Origin: Brevibacillus_H sp049846925
GTDB taxonomy: Bacteria > Bacillota > Bacilli > Brevibacillales > Brevibacillaceae
Direction of reading: 5' to 3'
NCBI RefSeq assembly: GCF_049846925.1
Contig: NZ_JBNCMT010000006.1
Span: 62,001 to 126,000 of the forward strand
Length of the DNA: 64,000 nt
In this document: piece after piece, positions 8,286 through 16,619 of the stretch
Layout: each line of letters begins with the position of its first letter
Position numbering within the stretch: the stretch's first letter is position 1
Made by a program: the position numbers and the translations under genes
The notes under the pieces: generated by a model
Seen by the model: only the letters and a program-made list of their open reading frames with translations
Told to the model about the DNA's origin: nothing
Database searches by the model: none

Positions 8286-8924
8286 TTACTTTTGAATATG
8301 TTGAAACAGGCGGTACGAACGAATAGCCGTCTCCAGATGGATGCGTTCTGGTTCTTTTGTGGTTACATATTTCTGAAGAAAACCGGATATCACGAAAAAC
8401 GGCTTCAAATAGGAACGAATATATCTTTCCCCGATCAATCCGGCGACCATTCCCCCCGCACCAATCAGTACACTCTCCCACAGCGGCAAGAACCAACAAA
8501 CCGGCAGGAAGAAAACAAAGAAATAAGTAACATAATTGGTCGAACATCCGCTGTTCACAATAGACGCTTGACGGATTTCGTTCCAGTGTTCCAGCTTCTT
8601 TTCTCCCTGATAACTAAAAACTTTATGCTCCGCACCGTGGAACTGCTTCAGTTGCTTCGGAAAAACAAAATGATAGCCTACCCCATAAATGATCAGCCAC
8701 AGAGGGTCTATGTTAAAAAACAAGATGGAAAGCACGAGACAAATATGAAATAACTGATAGTACCACGGGATGGCAAAGATGATTCTCCACCACATTTTGA
8801 ACAAGGTACGAAAGGTAATGGGCTCTGCCCAGCTATGGATTACCCCACCCCTCACTTCGGCACAAGCCAGGACTTTTCGATTATGAAAAAGAACGCCACG
8901 GCCAAAAGAGATTCCTGTAATCAT
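8286..8924 (-). CDS. DUF1385 family membrane protein
   Basis: A 212-residue protein with the family hallmark HGAEHK (about residue 112) and a later small-residue Cys patch (SGCSTNY). Hydrophobic segments lie before and after the motif (about 55-85 and 130-165). DUF1385 proteins are widespread in Firmicutes, but their function is not settled. I chose the ATG at 8924 because AGGAG lies upstream and the longer TTG reading to 9005 would abut the start of the divergent YfkAB gene, leaving no promoter space. The small membrane gene follows it. Confidence 0.72.
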   Translation of the reverse strand: MITGISFGRGVLFHNRKVLACAEVRGGVIHSWAEPITFRTLFKMWWRIIFAIPWYYQLFHICLVLSILFFNIDPLWLIIYGVGYHFVFPKQLKQFHGAEHKVFSYQGEKKLEHWNEIRQASIVNSGCSTNYVTYFFVFFLPVCWFLPLWESVLIGAGGMVAGLIGERYIRSYLKPFFVISGFLQKYVTTKEPERIHLETAIRSYRLFQHIQK

Positions 8925-9005
8925 AATTTCATATTCTCCTTCTCCGTTTTCCCCGATATAATGGTAAAGTATTTTATGATTGTCTGTAATAGGGAGGTTT
9001 TTCAA

Positions 9006-10121
9006 TTGACTCGTTATGCACCATCCAAACCACTAACCCCGGCGTATGACCCATGGGATCCGTTATATCAGGCAAAGCCTCCTCACTATAAATTGACAAG
9101 TGTTGAGTTTACCGTAACGAATATGTGTAATTTACGCTGTGAACACTGTGCCGTTGGTGAAACGCTCAGTGCCAAAGATGATGAACAATTACCAATTGAG
9201 CTACTCTTACATCGGCTTGACGAAGCAGAAGATCTGCATACCATCAGTATAACAGGCGGGGAACCGATGTTTAGTGAACGAAACGTGAATGAAACCATTC
9301 TCCCCCTCTTGCAATATGCTGCCAAACGGGGACTTCGTTCGCAGATCAACTCCAACATGACCATGCCGTACAGCCGATATGAGACTATTTTGCCTTACAT
9401 AGATGTTATGCACATCTCGATGAACTGGAAGACAGCCGAAGAGTTCTTATCAATAGTGTACGCAAAAACACCACACGCAGTTTCGCTTGGACAGGCTGAA
9501 ATCCTTTTCCAAAATATGCTGGAAAATACGCGAAAGCTGGCTGAAGCAGGCGTATTTGTCTCCGCAGAAACAATGATCAACATTCGTACATTGCCACACT
9601 TGAAAGAAATTCATGAGCTCGTCCGTGAACTGGGCTGTAAACGACATGAGGTTCATCCGATGTACGCGAGCGATTTCGCAAGGGATATGGAATTATTATC
9701 ACTGGATCAATTGCGTTCGTCTATCCATCATATGTTGGATGTTCGTGATGAAGACATGTGGATGCTGTTCGGCACACTGCCATTCTATGCATGCAGTGAA
9801 CGCCAAGATGATCAGGAGCTTCTGAAGCGACTCCGTCAGGCCAAGAATGTATCCTTGCGTAATGATCCTGACGGTCGTACCCGCCTGAATATCAATGTGT
9901 TTACAGGGGATGTGATTGTGACCGACTTCGGTGACGTTGCACCACTCGGAAATGTGAAAGTTAACAATATGAACGATCTCTTAACCAAATGGCAAGAATG
10001 TGATTTATACAATACACTAAACTGCTATTGTCCTACCGCAGCCTGTGCGGGGCCAAATGTGTTAGTCGTCAATTCGTACTATCCTGAGATCAACTTTAAG
10101 ACACGAAAAGCACTCGTCTAG
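9006..10121 (+). CDS. yfkAB: Radical SAM/CxCxxxxC-motif protein YfkAB
   Basis: A 371-residue radical SAM enzyme. The [4Fe-4S]-SAM motif CNLRCEHC has cysteines at 41, 45 and 48, and SITGGEP is the glycine motif. The family-defining C-terminal CxCxxxxC (C340, C342, C347) suits an auxiliary metal or cluster site. In some bacilli the gene is annotated as two parts, yfkA and yfkB; here it is one frame. The substrate is unknown. The start is the TTG at 9006, 8 bases after GGGAGG; an upstream in-frame extension reads through the promoter region (TATAAT at 8957-8962). It is divergent from DUF1385 and followed by a SASP gene. Confidence 0.88.
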   Translation: MTRYAPSKPLTPAYDPWDPLYQAKPPHYKLTSVEFTVTNMCNLRCEHCAVGETLSAKDDEQLPIELLLHRLDEAEDLHTISITGGEPMFSERNVNETILPLLQYAAKRGLRSQINSNMTMPYSRYETILPYIDVMHISMNWKTAEEFLSIVYAKTPHAVSLGQAEILFQNMLENTRKLAEAGVFVSAETMINIRTLPHLKEIHELVRELGCKRHEVHPMYASDFARDMELLSLDQLRSSIHHMLDVRDEDMWMLFGTLPFYACSERQDDQELLKRLRQAKNVSLRNDPDGRTRLNINVFTGDVIVTDFGDVAPLGNVKVNNMNDLLTKWQECDLYNTLNCYCPTAACAGPNVLVVNSYYPEINFKTRKALV

Positions 10122-10156
10122 CTGGAATTGGGTACACTAGTGAGGGAGGTGGCTTC

Positions 10157-10417
10157 ATGAGCCGACGCAAACCGCTGGTACCCGAAGCAAGGAATGGACT
10201 CGATCAGTTGAAAGCTCGTGTGCAGCAGGTGTCAGACCCAAACCAAGCAAAATTCGAAGCAGCTTCTGAGCTTCATATCCCTCTTGAGCCAGGCTATAAC
10301 GGGAATCTTACTTCTCATGATGCAGGGCGAATCGGTGGCAAGCTGGGGGGAAGCATGGTAAAGGAAATGATCCGCTCAGCGCAAGAACAGCTTGCAGCCA
10401 AACAGCAAAAGCAGTGA
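10157..10417 (+). CDS. Alpha/beta-type small acid-soluble spore protein
   Basis: An 86-residue SASP-family protein that would bind and protect spore DNA and be degraded at germination. The C-terminal half has the family block (GNLTSHDAGRIGGKLGGSMVK), and KFEAASEL at about residues 36-43 resembles the GPR protease cleavage region. The N-terminus (RRKPLVPEARNGLDQLK) is more basic than in major SASPs, so this is probably a minor, divergent member. AGGGAGGTGG precedes the ATG, and a strong terminator follows. Expression in the forespore under sigma-G is expected from the family; I did not identify the promoter. Confidence 0.85.
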   Translation: MSRRKPLVPEARNGLDQLKARVQQVSDPNQAKFEAASELHIPLEPGYNGNLTSHDAGRIGGKLGGSMVKEMIRSAQEQLAAKQQKQ

Positions 10418-10447
10418 TCATGATGCCTAGGAAGCCAAACGTAACAA

Positions 10448-10476
10448 CCCGAGGATAATTGTGTCCTCGGGTTTTT
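10448..10476 (+). terminator. Terminator after the SASP gene
   Basis: CCCGAGGA (10448-10455) pairs with TCCTCGGG (10464-10471) and is followed by TTTTTC. Confidence 0.85.
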
Positions 10477-10493
10477 CATTTTATCTCAAAAGT

Positions 10494-10706
10494 TTAATCA
10501 AACCCTCTTCTTGAACTACGTTGCTGTTGATGATGTTCTTGATCTCTTGGTTGATTGAATGCACTAAACATGGATTTACTCAATTTATTCACCTTATGAA
10601 ATGAGTCGAACATCTGATCGAGCGTTTCTGCAAGTTCGCGCATCTGACCAACTTTTCCTCTGATCCCATCAAAATGGTAGCGGATTTTTCCGTTCATCCC
10701 TAACAC
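10494..10706 (-). CDS. Small hypothetical protein
   Basis: A 70-residue soluble, mainly helical protein with a basic, Gln/His/Arg-rich tail (residues 54-68). No family recognised. The best start is the GTG at 10706, 9 bases after GGGGAGG; an in-frame ATG at 10697 is possible. An out-of-frame ATG between site and GTG opens only a 13-codon frame. It is convergent with the SASP gene and may be a sporulation-related small protein, but nothing in the sequence proves that. Confidence 0.5.
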   Translation of the reverse strand: MLGMNGKIRYHFDGIRGKVGQMRELAETLDQMFDSFHKVNKLSKSMFSAFNQPRDQEHHQQQRSSRRGFD

Positions 10707-10777
10707 GCATTTTCACCTCCCCGTTACCCTTCTTCTACACACCCTATGCCAAAGAGGGCAACATGGATAGATGTCCC

Positions 10778-11581
10778 TTAGGAAAGCTCATACAATTGGG
10801 CTCGGCGATCGTTAAATATCGGTATACGCCCCCTTACTTCATCTACCAGATCAAAATCAATTTCTGCATAAAGAATAGTTTCTTCTTCTGCTCCCTCAGC
10901 AATCACTTCACCCCACGGGTCAATGACCATCGAATGCCCGAAGAACTGACTTTTGCCTTCCTCACCTACCCGATTGCAGGCAACCACATACATCTGGTTT
11001 TCGATCGCACGTGCAATCAGGAGTTGGCGCCAGTGATTCAATCTCGGTTTCGGCCACTGCGCAGGGACGAACAACACCTTGCAGCCTTTCAAAGCATATG
11101 TACGAATCCACTCCGGGAAACGAATGTCATAACAAATGACGGAGCCAACCATTTGATCATCGATGCTATAGATGCCAGCCTGTTCACCGGCGGCAAGATA
11201 CTTTTCTTCGTTCATCAGGCGAAACAGGTGTGCCTTGGAATACGTTCCTACACGTTCTCCTGACCGATCAAATACAAAAGTCGTGTTGTAGACCGCTCCT
11301 TCTTTCTGTTCAGCGACAGAGCCCCCTACGGCAAAGCAATGGTTCTGTTTTGCCAGTTCTGAAAGAAACGCCTGTGCCTGTTCTCCATTTTTATCAGCTA
11401 TCTCATCCAATCGCTTCAGATCATAGGAAGTATCCCACAACTCGGGCAGGAGGATGATATCCGGCTTCTTCTCTGTCTGTTGAATGGATTCAACCATTCT
11501 TTTGATTTTTTGTCGGTTTTGATTCGGGTCTCCACAGGCAACGTCCATTTGCATAATTGCTACGGTCCATTTTTTGGTCAT
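10778..11581 (-). CDS. Carbon-nitrogen hydrolase (omega-amidase/nitrilase superfamily)
   Basis: A 267-residue cytoplasmic amidase with the full nitrilase-superfamily triad: Glu47 in LLPELW, Lys116 in YSKAHLF, Cys150 in VICYDIRFPE. The length and motifs fit omega-amidases that deamidate 2-oxoglutaramate or 2-oxosuccinamate, including the methionine-salvage-associated MtnU/YkrU type of bacilli. No other salvage gene is adjacent, so the exact substrate is open. The ATG at 11581 has GGGGAGAG upstream; a further 16 in-frame codons lack a site. Confidence 0.85.
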   Translation of the reverse strand: MTKKWTVAIMQMDVACGDPNQNRQKIKRMVESIQQTEKKPDIILLPELWDTSYDLKRLDEIADKNGEQAQAFLSELAKQNHCFAVGGSVAEQKEGAVYNTTFVFDRSGERVGTYSKAHLFRLMNEEKYLAAGEQAGIYSIDDQMVGSVICYDIRFPEWIRTYALKGCKVLFVPAQWPKPRLNHWRQLLIARAIENQMYVVACNRVGEEGKSQFFGHSMVIDPWGEVIAEGAEEETILYAEIDFDLVDEVRGRIPIFNDRRAQLYELS

Positions 11582-11796
11582 GACTCTCCCCACTTTCCGC
11601 TCATGTTTCACAGATTCTTGTATTATCAAGCCTTTGTTCTCTATCGTAGCCCTGTTTCACAATAAATAGCAAGGAAAAACGTTGTCCTTTTCCCCTCTCA
11701 TCGGGGGGCCGAAACGCAGTCACCCTGACAGTTTGCTCAGGAGTCCAAACTTTAATATATTGAAGCACATAAACTTTTTGATATAACAAGAAAAAA

Positions 11797-11815
11797 GGGC
11801 GGCACCACAGTGCCG
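11797..11815 (-). terminator. Terminator of the LysM gene
   Basis: On the minus strand CGGCAC-TGTG-GTGCCG is followed by CCCTTTTTTC, 28 bases after the LysM stop. Confidence 0.75.
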
Positions 11816-11842
11816 ATCCCATTTTTCCTACTCATTTGATTA

Positions 11843-12130
11843 CTAGCGAGGTCTCTGTTGTTCTAATCGGGTGACACGTCTTTCCAAACGATCAACCCGT
11901 TCATCCAGTCGGTTCACCTGACGCTCCAGACGGTCTAGTCGACGATCAACACTCTCTGGAACAGGTGGTCTAGGAGGTCTTGGGCCAATTCCTGGTATTT
12001 GTAATGTTTGGCCAACAAAAAGAATAAACGGAGGCCGCAAACGGTTCACACGAACGATTTCTTGCCAATCGACGCCAAATCGGTTAGCTATCGAAAATAA
12101 GGTATCTCCAGGTTGCACGACATAATTCAT
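11843..12130 (-). CDS. LysM-domain protein with coiled-coil tail
   Basis: A 95-residue protein. Residues 2-46 are one complete LysM repeat (YVVQPGDTLFSIANRFGV ... GQTLQIPG). A Pro-rich hinge (47-58) leads to an RLxRLExxVxxLDERV heptad coiled coil (60-92). LysM binds peptidoglycan or related glycans. There is no signal peptide, which is common for LysM proteins assembled into the spore cortex or coat from the mother cell (SafA-like), so a spore location is likely but inferred. AGGAGG lies upstream of the ATG. Single-gene unit with its own terminator. Confidence 0.82.
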   Translation of the reverse strand: MNYVVQPGDTLFSIANRFGVDWQEIVRVNRLRPPFILFVGQTLQIPGIGPRPPRPPVPESVDRRLDRLERQVNRLDERVDRLERRVTRLEQQRPR

Positions 12131-12229
12131 GTTTATTTATCCCTCCTAATTAGTCTATTCGTTAATTAACCTATGCCCGCCAACCCAGGATGGAAATAAA
12201 CGAATGCCTAAACTTGCTGATTTTAGACA

Positions 12230-12264
12230 AAAGCCCTCGGCGTCAGTAAGACACCAAGGGCTTT
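12230..12264 (-). terminator. Terminator of the fumarase gene
   Basis: AAAGCCCTTGGTGT pairs imperfectly with ACGCCGAGGGCTTT on the minus strand, then TTGTC. It lies 19 bases past the stop codon. Confidence 0.75.
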
Positions 12265-12282
12265 GGGGAATCGTAAACTGAT

Positions 12283-13812
12283 TTATTTAAATACGGGTTC
12301 AGCAAATGTTGCCAGTTTGTCCATTGATGATTTCTCTACGTCAGCATGCAAGCTGTTGCCGTGGGAATCCATAGTCACGATCGCTGCAAAACCATTTACA
12401 CGCAGATGCCACATAGCTTCCGGAATACCAAATTCCATGAAGTCAACGCCTTCTACTTTTTCAATACAGTCAGCATAGTATTGTGCTGCTCCGCCAATCG
12501 CATTGAGATAAACGCCACCGAACTCATTCAGGGCTTTCAACGTTTTTGGACCCATTCCACCTTTACCAATAACGGCACGGATACCAAATTTCTTGATGAT
12601 GTCCCCTTGGTACGGCTCCTCGCGAATGGACGTCGTTGGGCCTGCAGCTTTCACATGCCATTCACCCGCTTCATCCTTTAACATAACCGGACCACAGTGA
12701 TAAATGACACCACCATCGAGATCAACCGGACAGTCATTGTCCATCAGGTATTTATGGAGGGCATCACGGCCTGTGTGCATGATGCCATTAATAATAACGA
12801 CATCGCCCACTTTGAGGCTGCGAATTTGCTCTTCGGTAATGGGAGCTTCGAGCACCACTTCTCGGCGCTGTTCGCCGCCTTCCACTTCCGCTTTGCTTTG
12901 ATCCATTTGCACCACTTTATCTTTATAGAGGTACTTGATGATCTCACCAGTAGTTGCGTTAATGTGTACTCCTTGGCGACGGAACGCCCAGCAGTTATAC
13001 GCCACGGAAACGAAGAAGCTTGCTGGCAAACGGTTTTCTACACCGATCTTACAGCCAAGAAGTGTCGTATGACCACCGAAGCCCATTGTCCCGATTCCCA
13101 GGTCATTTGCTTTATCCATGATGTATTCTTCCAGTTTCGCCAAGTCAGGATTGGAATTCGTATCATCGACACGGCGGAACAATTGATGTTTCGCGAGCGC
13201 ATAGCCAGATGTGCGGTCTCCACCGATCCCTACGCCGATGAAGCCTGCGCTACAGCCTTGCCCTTGTGCCTGATACACGGCGTGCAAGATACATTTGCGA
13301 ATACCATCGAGGTCACGCCCTGCCTTGCCAAGCCCTTCCAATTCAGCAGGCAAAGAGTATTGAATGTTTTTGTTCTCACAGCCGCCGCCTTTAAGAATCA
13401 GCTTAACTTCGACTTCATCCTTTTCCCATTGTTCGAAATGGATTACTGGCGTTCCAGCACCGAGGTTATTTCCGGAATTCTCACCAGTGAGTGAATCTAC
13501 TGAATTCGGACGAAGTTTTCCGAGTTTGGTAGCTTCTGCGACCGCTTCCAAAATTGCTTTCTTCATAACAAGTTGATTGGCACCAACTGGAGTTTTTATT
13601 TCAAATGTCGGCATTCCCGTATCCTGACAGATCGGTGAGACATTCTCTTCAGCCATTACGATATTTTGTGCAATTGTAGACAAAGAGAGTGCAGAACGAG
13701 TCCCTGCATCTTCTTTTTGCTTTGCAACATTAATCGTTTCACGTACATCTGGTGGTAGATTAGTGGAAGTTTCGATAATCAACTGCAAAATACTATCTTT
13801 AAACTTTTCCAT
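12283..13812 (-). CDS. fumA: Class I fumarate hydratase (fused alpha-beta)
   Basis: A 509-residue iron-sulfur fumarase converting fumarate and L-malate in the TCA cycle. It has both class I parts in one chain: the N-terminal Fe-S region with PICQDTGMP (Cys62), GGGCENK and GQGCSAGFIGVGIGG, and the C-terminal beta region beginning near residue 325 (VGDVVIINGIMHTGRDALHKY). The length matches two-domain class I enzymes. GAGGGG lies upstream of the ATG at 13812. Single gene with a downstream terminator. A 265-codon antisense frame is a codon-bias shadow. Confidence 0.92.
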   Translation of the reverse strand: MEKFKDSILQLIIETSTNLPPDVRETINVAKQKEDAGTRSALSLSTIAQNIVMAEENVSPICQDTGMPTFEIKTPVGANQLVMKKAILEAVAEATKLGKLRPNSVDSLTGENSGNNLGAGTPVIHFEQWEKDEVEVKLILKGGGCENKNIQYSLPAELEGLGKAGRDLDGIRKCILHAVYQAQGQGCSAGFIGVGIGGDRTSGYALAKHQLFRRVDDTNSNPDLAKLEEYIMDKANDLGIGTMGFGGHTTLLGCKIGVENRLPASFFVSVAYNCWAFRRQGVHINATTGEIIKYLYKDKVVQMDQSKAEVEGGEQRREVVLEAPITEEQIRSLKVGDVVIINGIMHTGRDALHKYLMDNDCPVDLDGGVIYHCGPVMLKDEAGEWHVKAAGPTTSIREEPYQGDIIKKFGIRAVIGKGGMGPKTLKALNEFGGVYLNAIGGAAQYYADCIEKVEGVDFMEFGIPEAMWHLRVNGFAAIVTMDSHGNSLHADVEKSSMDKLATFAEPVFK

Positions 13813-13867
13813 CTAGGTCGCCCCTCATTTTATTTTTTGAACATCCTCTATTAATGAACGAAATCTA

Positions 13868-15190
13868 TTATATCACATCGATTGAGATCTGTGGGTCACT
13901 CTCCGCTTGCATTTCCAGAAATATCGCATAATCCTTTTTCACAGTTTCCGCATACTCCAAGGCAAATGTGGTGAGATGCTCGTGCCATTGTTTGCGGTCC
14001 TGTGCAATGCTTGCCGTTATCATATCTTCACTATGGTATTCAAAAAGCCCCTGCTCAATATCTGCATCCGCTCTTGCATGAATTTTGGCAGTCAGCTTGC
14101 CCATCACCTTGAGGGCTGAGAGGAAGTCTTTCTGATCTTTTACATGTTTTTTCGTCAACTTGCTCTTGTATGGAGAACGTTCCCGAATGTAGTACGTTTT
14201 CTCATCGATCGTCATAATCCCCAGAAACGGATCTGCCTGATGATGCATCGCTCGCTGGCTGATGACAACTTGCTGTCCTGGATGAGGGAATTGCTGATGG
14301 AACTCGTTATGTGATGAGAGTACGGAATCCAGAACGGAATATCTGGCTTCTTTCATCTCCAAAATGATGTCATCTTTTGCATGATCTGCCTGCTCTCCTT
14401 CAATTAGCAAGTAATAGCGTTCGAGGCCGATACTGCCTGTTCCAGAATTTCGTTTATGCACGATATCTTTGATGGAGTAATGTCCTTCAACTAACCGCTG
14501 TTCGGTAGGAATCGAGTGGATGTATGTATCCCAGTTTGCGAATATTTGGTCATGTGTGCCTGTGTCCACGTCCTCCAGCTCTTCGTTTCTTCTGAACTTC
14601 CAACCGTCAGGAGTTTCTTCTACAAAGCGTTCGAACAACGTTTCCCTGGACCGGGATTTTTCGATTTTTTTGAGTAGTTTGCGAATGGGGCCTTTGGTGT
14701 TTTGGGTAGTATATTGGCATGTGAGTGGAGTTTCTTTGCGGCTGGCGTATTTGGCGATTTGCTTGCGATAGGATTTCAAATAACGGTGGATGGCAGCTTC
14801 TGTCTCTTCCAGAGAAATACCCAGTTCACCTGCGACGAGCACAATACTGACACTCATCCGGGACACATCAAGAATGTACGACCCGAGATAGGCTTCATCG
14901 AAATCGTTGCTGTCAAAAACGATTTCCCCCTCGGCGTCATGAAACGTGCCGAAATTCTCAAAATGGAGGTCTCCTTGCACCCATGTCGGCTTCTCTCCAC
15001 CATATCTTTCATATAACGGATCATTCAACAAATCACTGAAAAAAAGGAACGCCGATCCCCGGAAAAAAGTATAAGGGCTCTCTGCCATCTTGAGATACTT
15101 CTTTTGTCTGCCTTGTTGTGAAAGACCAAGAACTTGTCTGTCGTACTCGTCAAGCTTTTGTTTCAACCACTCGCTTCTCGTTTCTCCCAT
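13868..15190 (-). CDS. DUF2252 family protein
   Basis: A 440-residue soluble protein of the DUF2252 family. Recognisable blocks are FFRGSAFLFFSDL near residue 45, WVQGDLHFENFG near 72, and VFDSNDFDEA near 92. These resemble the HxDxxxxN and DFD/DFE-like elements of small-molecule kinases of the protein-kinase fold. Biochemical function is not established. The ATG at 15190 has AGGGG 9 bases upstream; the GTG six bases earlier is too close to that site. The YtkA-like lipoprotein gene lies 22 bases upstream on the same strand, so the two may form an operon. Confidence 0.82.
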   Translation of the reverse strand: MGETRSEWLKQKLDEYDRQVLGLSQQGRQKKYLKMAESPYTFFRGSAFLFFSDLLNDPLYERYGGEKPTWVQGDLHFENFGTFHDAEGEIVFDSNDFDEAYLGSYILDVSRMSVSIVLVAGELGISLEETEAAIHRYLKSYRKQIAKYASRKETPLTCQYTTQNTKGPIRKLLKKIEKSRSRETLFERFVEETPDGWKFRRNEELEDVDTGTHDQIFANWDTYIHSIPTEQRLVEGHYSIKDIVHKRNSGTGSIGLERYYLLIEGEQADHAKDDIILEMKEARYSVLDSVLSSHNEFHQQFPHPGQQVVISQRAMHHQADPFLGIMTIDEKTYYIRERSPYKSKLTKKHVKDQKDFLSALKVMGKLTAKIHARADADIEQGLFEYHSEDMITASIAQDRKQWHEHLTTFALEYAETVKKDYAIFLEMQAESDPQISIDVI

Positions 15191-15212
15191 GGTCACACAC
15201 CCCTTTTTTTTC

Positions 15213-15650
15213 CTATTTTTGCTCGATCATTTCACCTACTGCATCAAAGGTATTCAGTACTGTTTCGTTTTTTCCTTCATTTTCTATACGAATATATGCT
15301 TGCCAAGCTCCAGACATGGGTAAAATTGCTGTACCCTCGTAAACCCCTGGCTTTTTTTCCGTGAGTTTCATGAGATTTTCTCCATGATCCATCTCCTTCA
15401 TTTCCAATGCTACCTCCACCTTGGCACCAGTCACAGGCTGCCCGGCATGTGAGACATTGACCGTGTAAACAATCTCCTTGCCTGTAGGAACAGGTACAGT
15501 AGCAGGTGCAATTGTTGCGGTGAAATACTCGCCTTGCAGACTCTCAGAATTTTGCTTATTGTCTGCACAGCCAGTCAAACTGAGCAAAACCAGACTTGCT
15601 ACAAGAAAAAAGAGAATGGTGCTTCGCTTGAAAAAATGCTTGCAAAACAT
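15213..15650 (-). CDS. YtkA-like lipoprotein
   Basis: A 145-residue predicted lipoprotein. The signal sequence ends in the lipobox LTGC with Cys28. The mature part is a single YtkA-like Ig-type beta domain (about 45-135) with EVALEMKEMDHGENLM, a Met/His-rich loop that in related copper-handling proteins can bind metal. Function is unknown; copper handling or cell-surface redox work is possible. The ATG at 15650 has AGGAG about 10 bases upstream; a GTG at 15659 is too close. The gene is probably co-transcribed with DUF2252. Confidence 0.72.
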   Translation of the reverse strand: MFCKHFFKRSTILFFLVASLVLLSLTGCADNKQNSESLQGEYFTATIAPATVPVPTGKEIVYTVNVSHAGQPVTGAKVEVALEMKEMDHGENLMKLTEKKPGVYEGTAILPMSGAWQAYIRIENEGKNETVLNTFDAVGEMIEQK

Positions 15651-15679
15651 GATGTACACACTCCTAATACTTTTATCCT

Positions 15680-15709
15680 GTTCAAAAAGGTGGACCGGAC
15701 TTTTTGAAC
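15680..15709. repeat. Perfect 10-bp inverted repeat upstream of the lipoprotein gene
   Basis: GTTCAAAAAG (15680-15689) is exactly complementary to CTTTTTGAAC (15700-15709) with a 10-base loop. It lies 30 bases before the lipoprotein start, within the likely 5' leader, so it could be an operator or an RNA hairpin. Confidence 0.55.
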
Positions 15710-15891
15710 TTCCTCTTATACTCTATCTTGTAGCTTACCAAAATAAAATACGTACTACCAATCATTGAGTTGTAAAAATATATTGACCATTTTGTAACAA
15801 ATTGGTTTCTGAATTCGTCATACTATTCGAAAGACACAGGCTGTGCTAAGATGGGAGTACGTCTTTCCTCATAGAAAGGAAGTGCGCATTA

Positions 15892-16587
15892 GTGGAGTTG
15901 TTTGAGCTAAACTCTATCTCTTTTTTGAGTGGAATTGCAGCAGTTTTACTTGTGTTGTTTATTCGATTGCACTGGCCATTTCGCTATCAATATATCAGTT
16001 CTTTCAACAAGCGCAGCGAAGACAAAATGAAGCATTGGCTGGAAGCCTCCTATCATAAAAACGGAACAAGACCTGTCGCCTACCTAGATAAATCCACCTC
16101 TGAAATTCTATCTGGCAATTATGAATTAGCTGAAAAGTACATTGCACACGGTCTTACCATCTGCAAGGAGACGCCTACGATTTTCAACCAGGCCATTGTG
16201 CATTATCTTTTCTACAACTTGTCTACCGCCTATTTTTATTGTGGGCGCTATAAAGAAGCACTCGAAATTGCTTTCCATGTTTATGAACGTGATCATCGTT
16301 TAAGCAACGCCCTTGGTATCATCGTCTGTGCGCAGGCACGCATGGGGGATGTGCAAGGTGCTATCGAAGCTTACAGCATGGTTTCCAATAAAAAACTGGG
16401 TGAAGAGCTGAGGCTGTTTTGTCTCGCTGAGATTGATGCCGCCAAAGGAGATTTTCATCGGGCCGTTGCACATCTAAAAAAGCTGTCTACCAAAAAAAAC
16501 TACACATCGATCATGCATTTGCATGCGACAGAAATTGAAAAGCGCATTGAAGAATGGACAAAAGCCTCATCCACTCAAGCTGGATGA
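15892..16587 (+). CDS. Membrane-anchored TPR-like protein
   Basis: A 231-residue protein with one N-terminal membrane helix (about 7-25) and a cytoplasmic all-helical domain. The repeat pattern (GNYELAEKYIAHGL, GRYKEALEIAFHVY, GDVQGAIEAYSMV, GDFHRAVAHLKKL) matches tetratricopeptide hairpins at about 75-215. Such proteins act as interaction scaffolds; the partner is unknown. The start is a GTG at 15892 with AAAGGA about 12 bases upstream. The last codons form the left arm of the terminator, so the C-terminal KASSTQAG is partly dictated by RNA structure. Confidence 0.68.
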   Translation: MELFELNSISFLSGIAAVLLVLFIRLHWPFRYQYISSFNKRSEDKMKHWLEASYHKNGTRPVAYLDKSTSEILSGNYELAEKYIAHGLTICKETPTIFNQAIVHYLFYNLSTAYFYCGRYKEALEIAFHVYERDHRLSNALGIIVCAQARMGDVQGAIEAYSMVSNKKLGEELRLFCLAEIDAAKGDFHRAVAHLKKLSTKKNYTSIMHLHATEIEKRIEEWTKASSTQAG

Positions 16588-16597
16588 GGCTTTTGTT
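16561..16597 (+). terminator. Terminator overlapping the stop codon
   Basis: AAAGCCTCATCCA (16561-16573) pairs perfectly with TGGATGAGGCTTT (16581-16593), then TGTTTATT. The TGA stop at 16585-16587 is inside the right arm. Confidence 0.88.
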
Positions 16598-16619
16598 TAT
16601 TCACTCAGGCAACCTTGGA

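Noticed and set aside
8835..9005. N-terminal extension of YfkAB
   Set aside because: It crosses the TATAAT-like box and lies upstream of the only good ribosome site.
11601..11822. 73-codon minus-strand frame between the amidase and the LysM gene
   Set aside because: No ribosome site; it runs into the LysM terminator hairpin.
12697..13494. 265-codon plus-strand frame
   Set aside because: Antisense to class I fumarase; no ribosome site and no recognisable protein.
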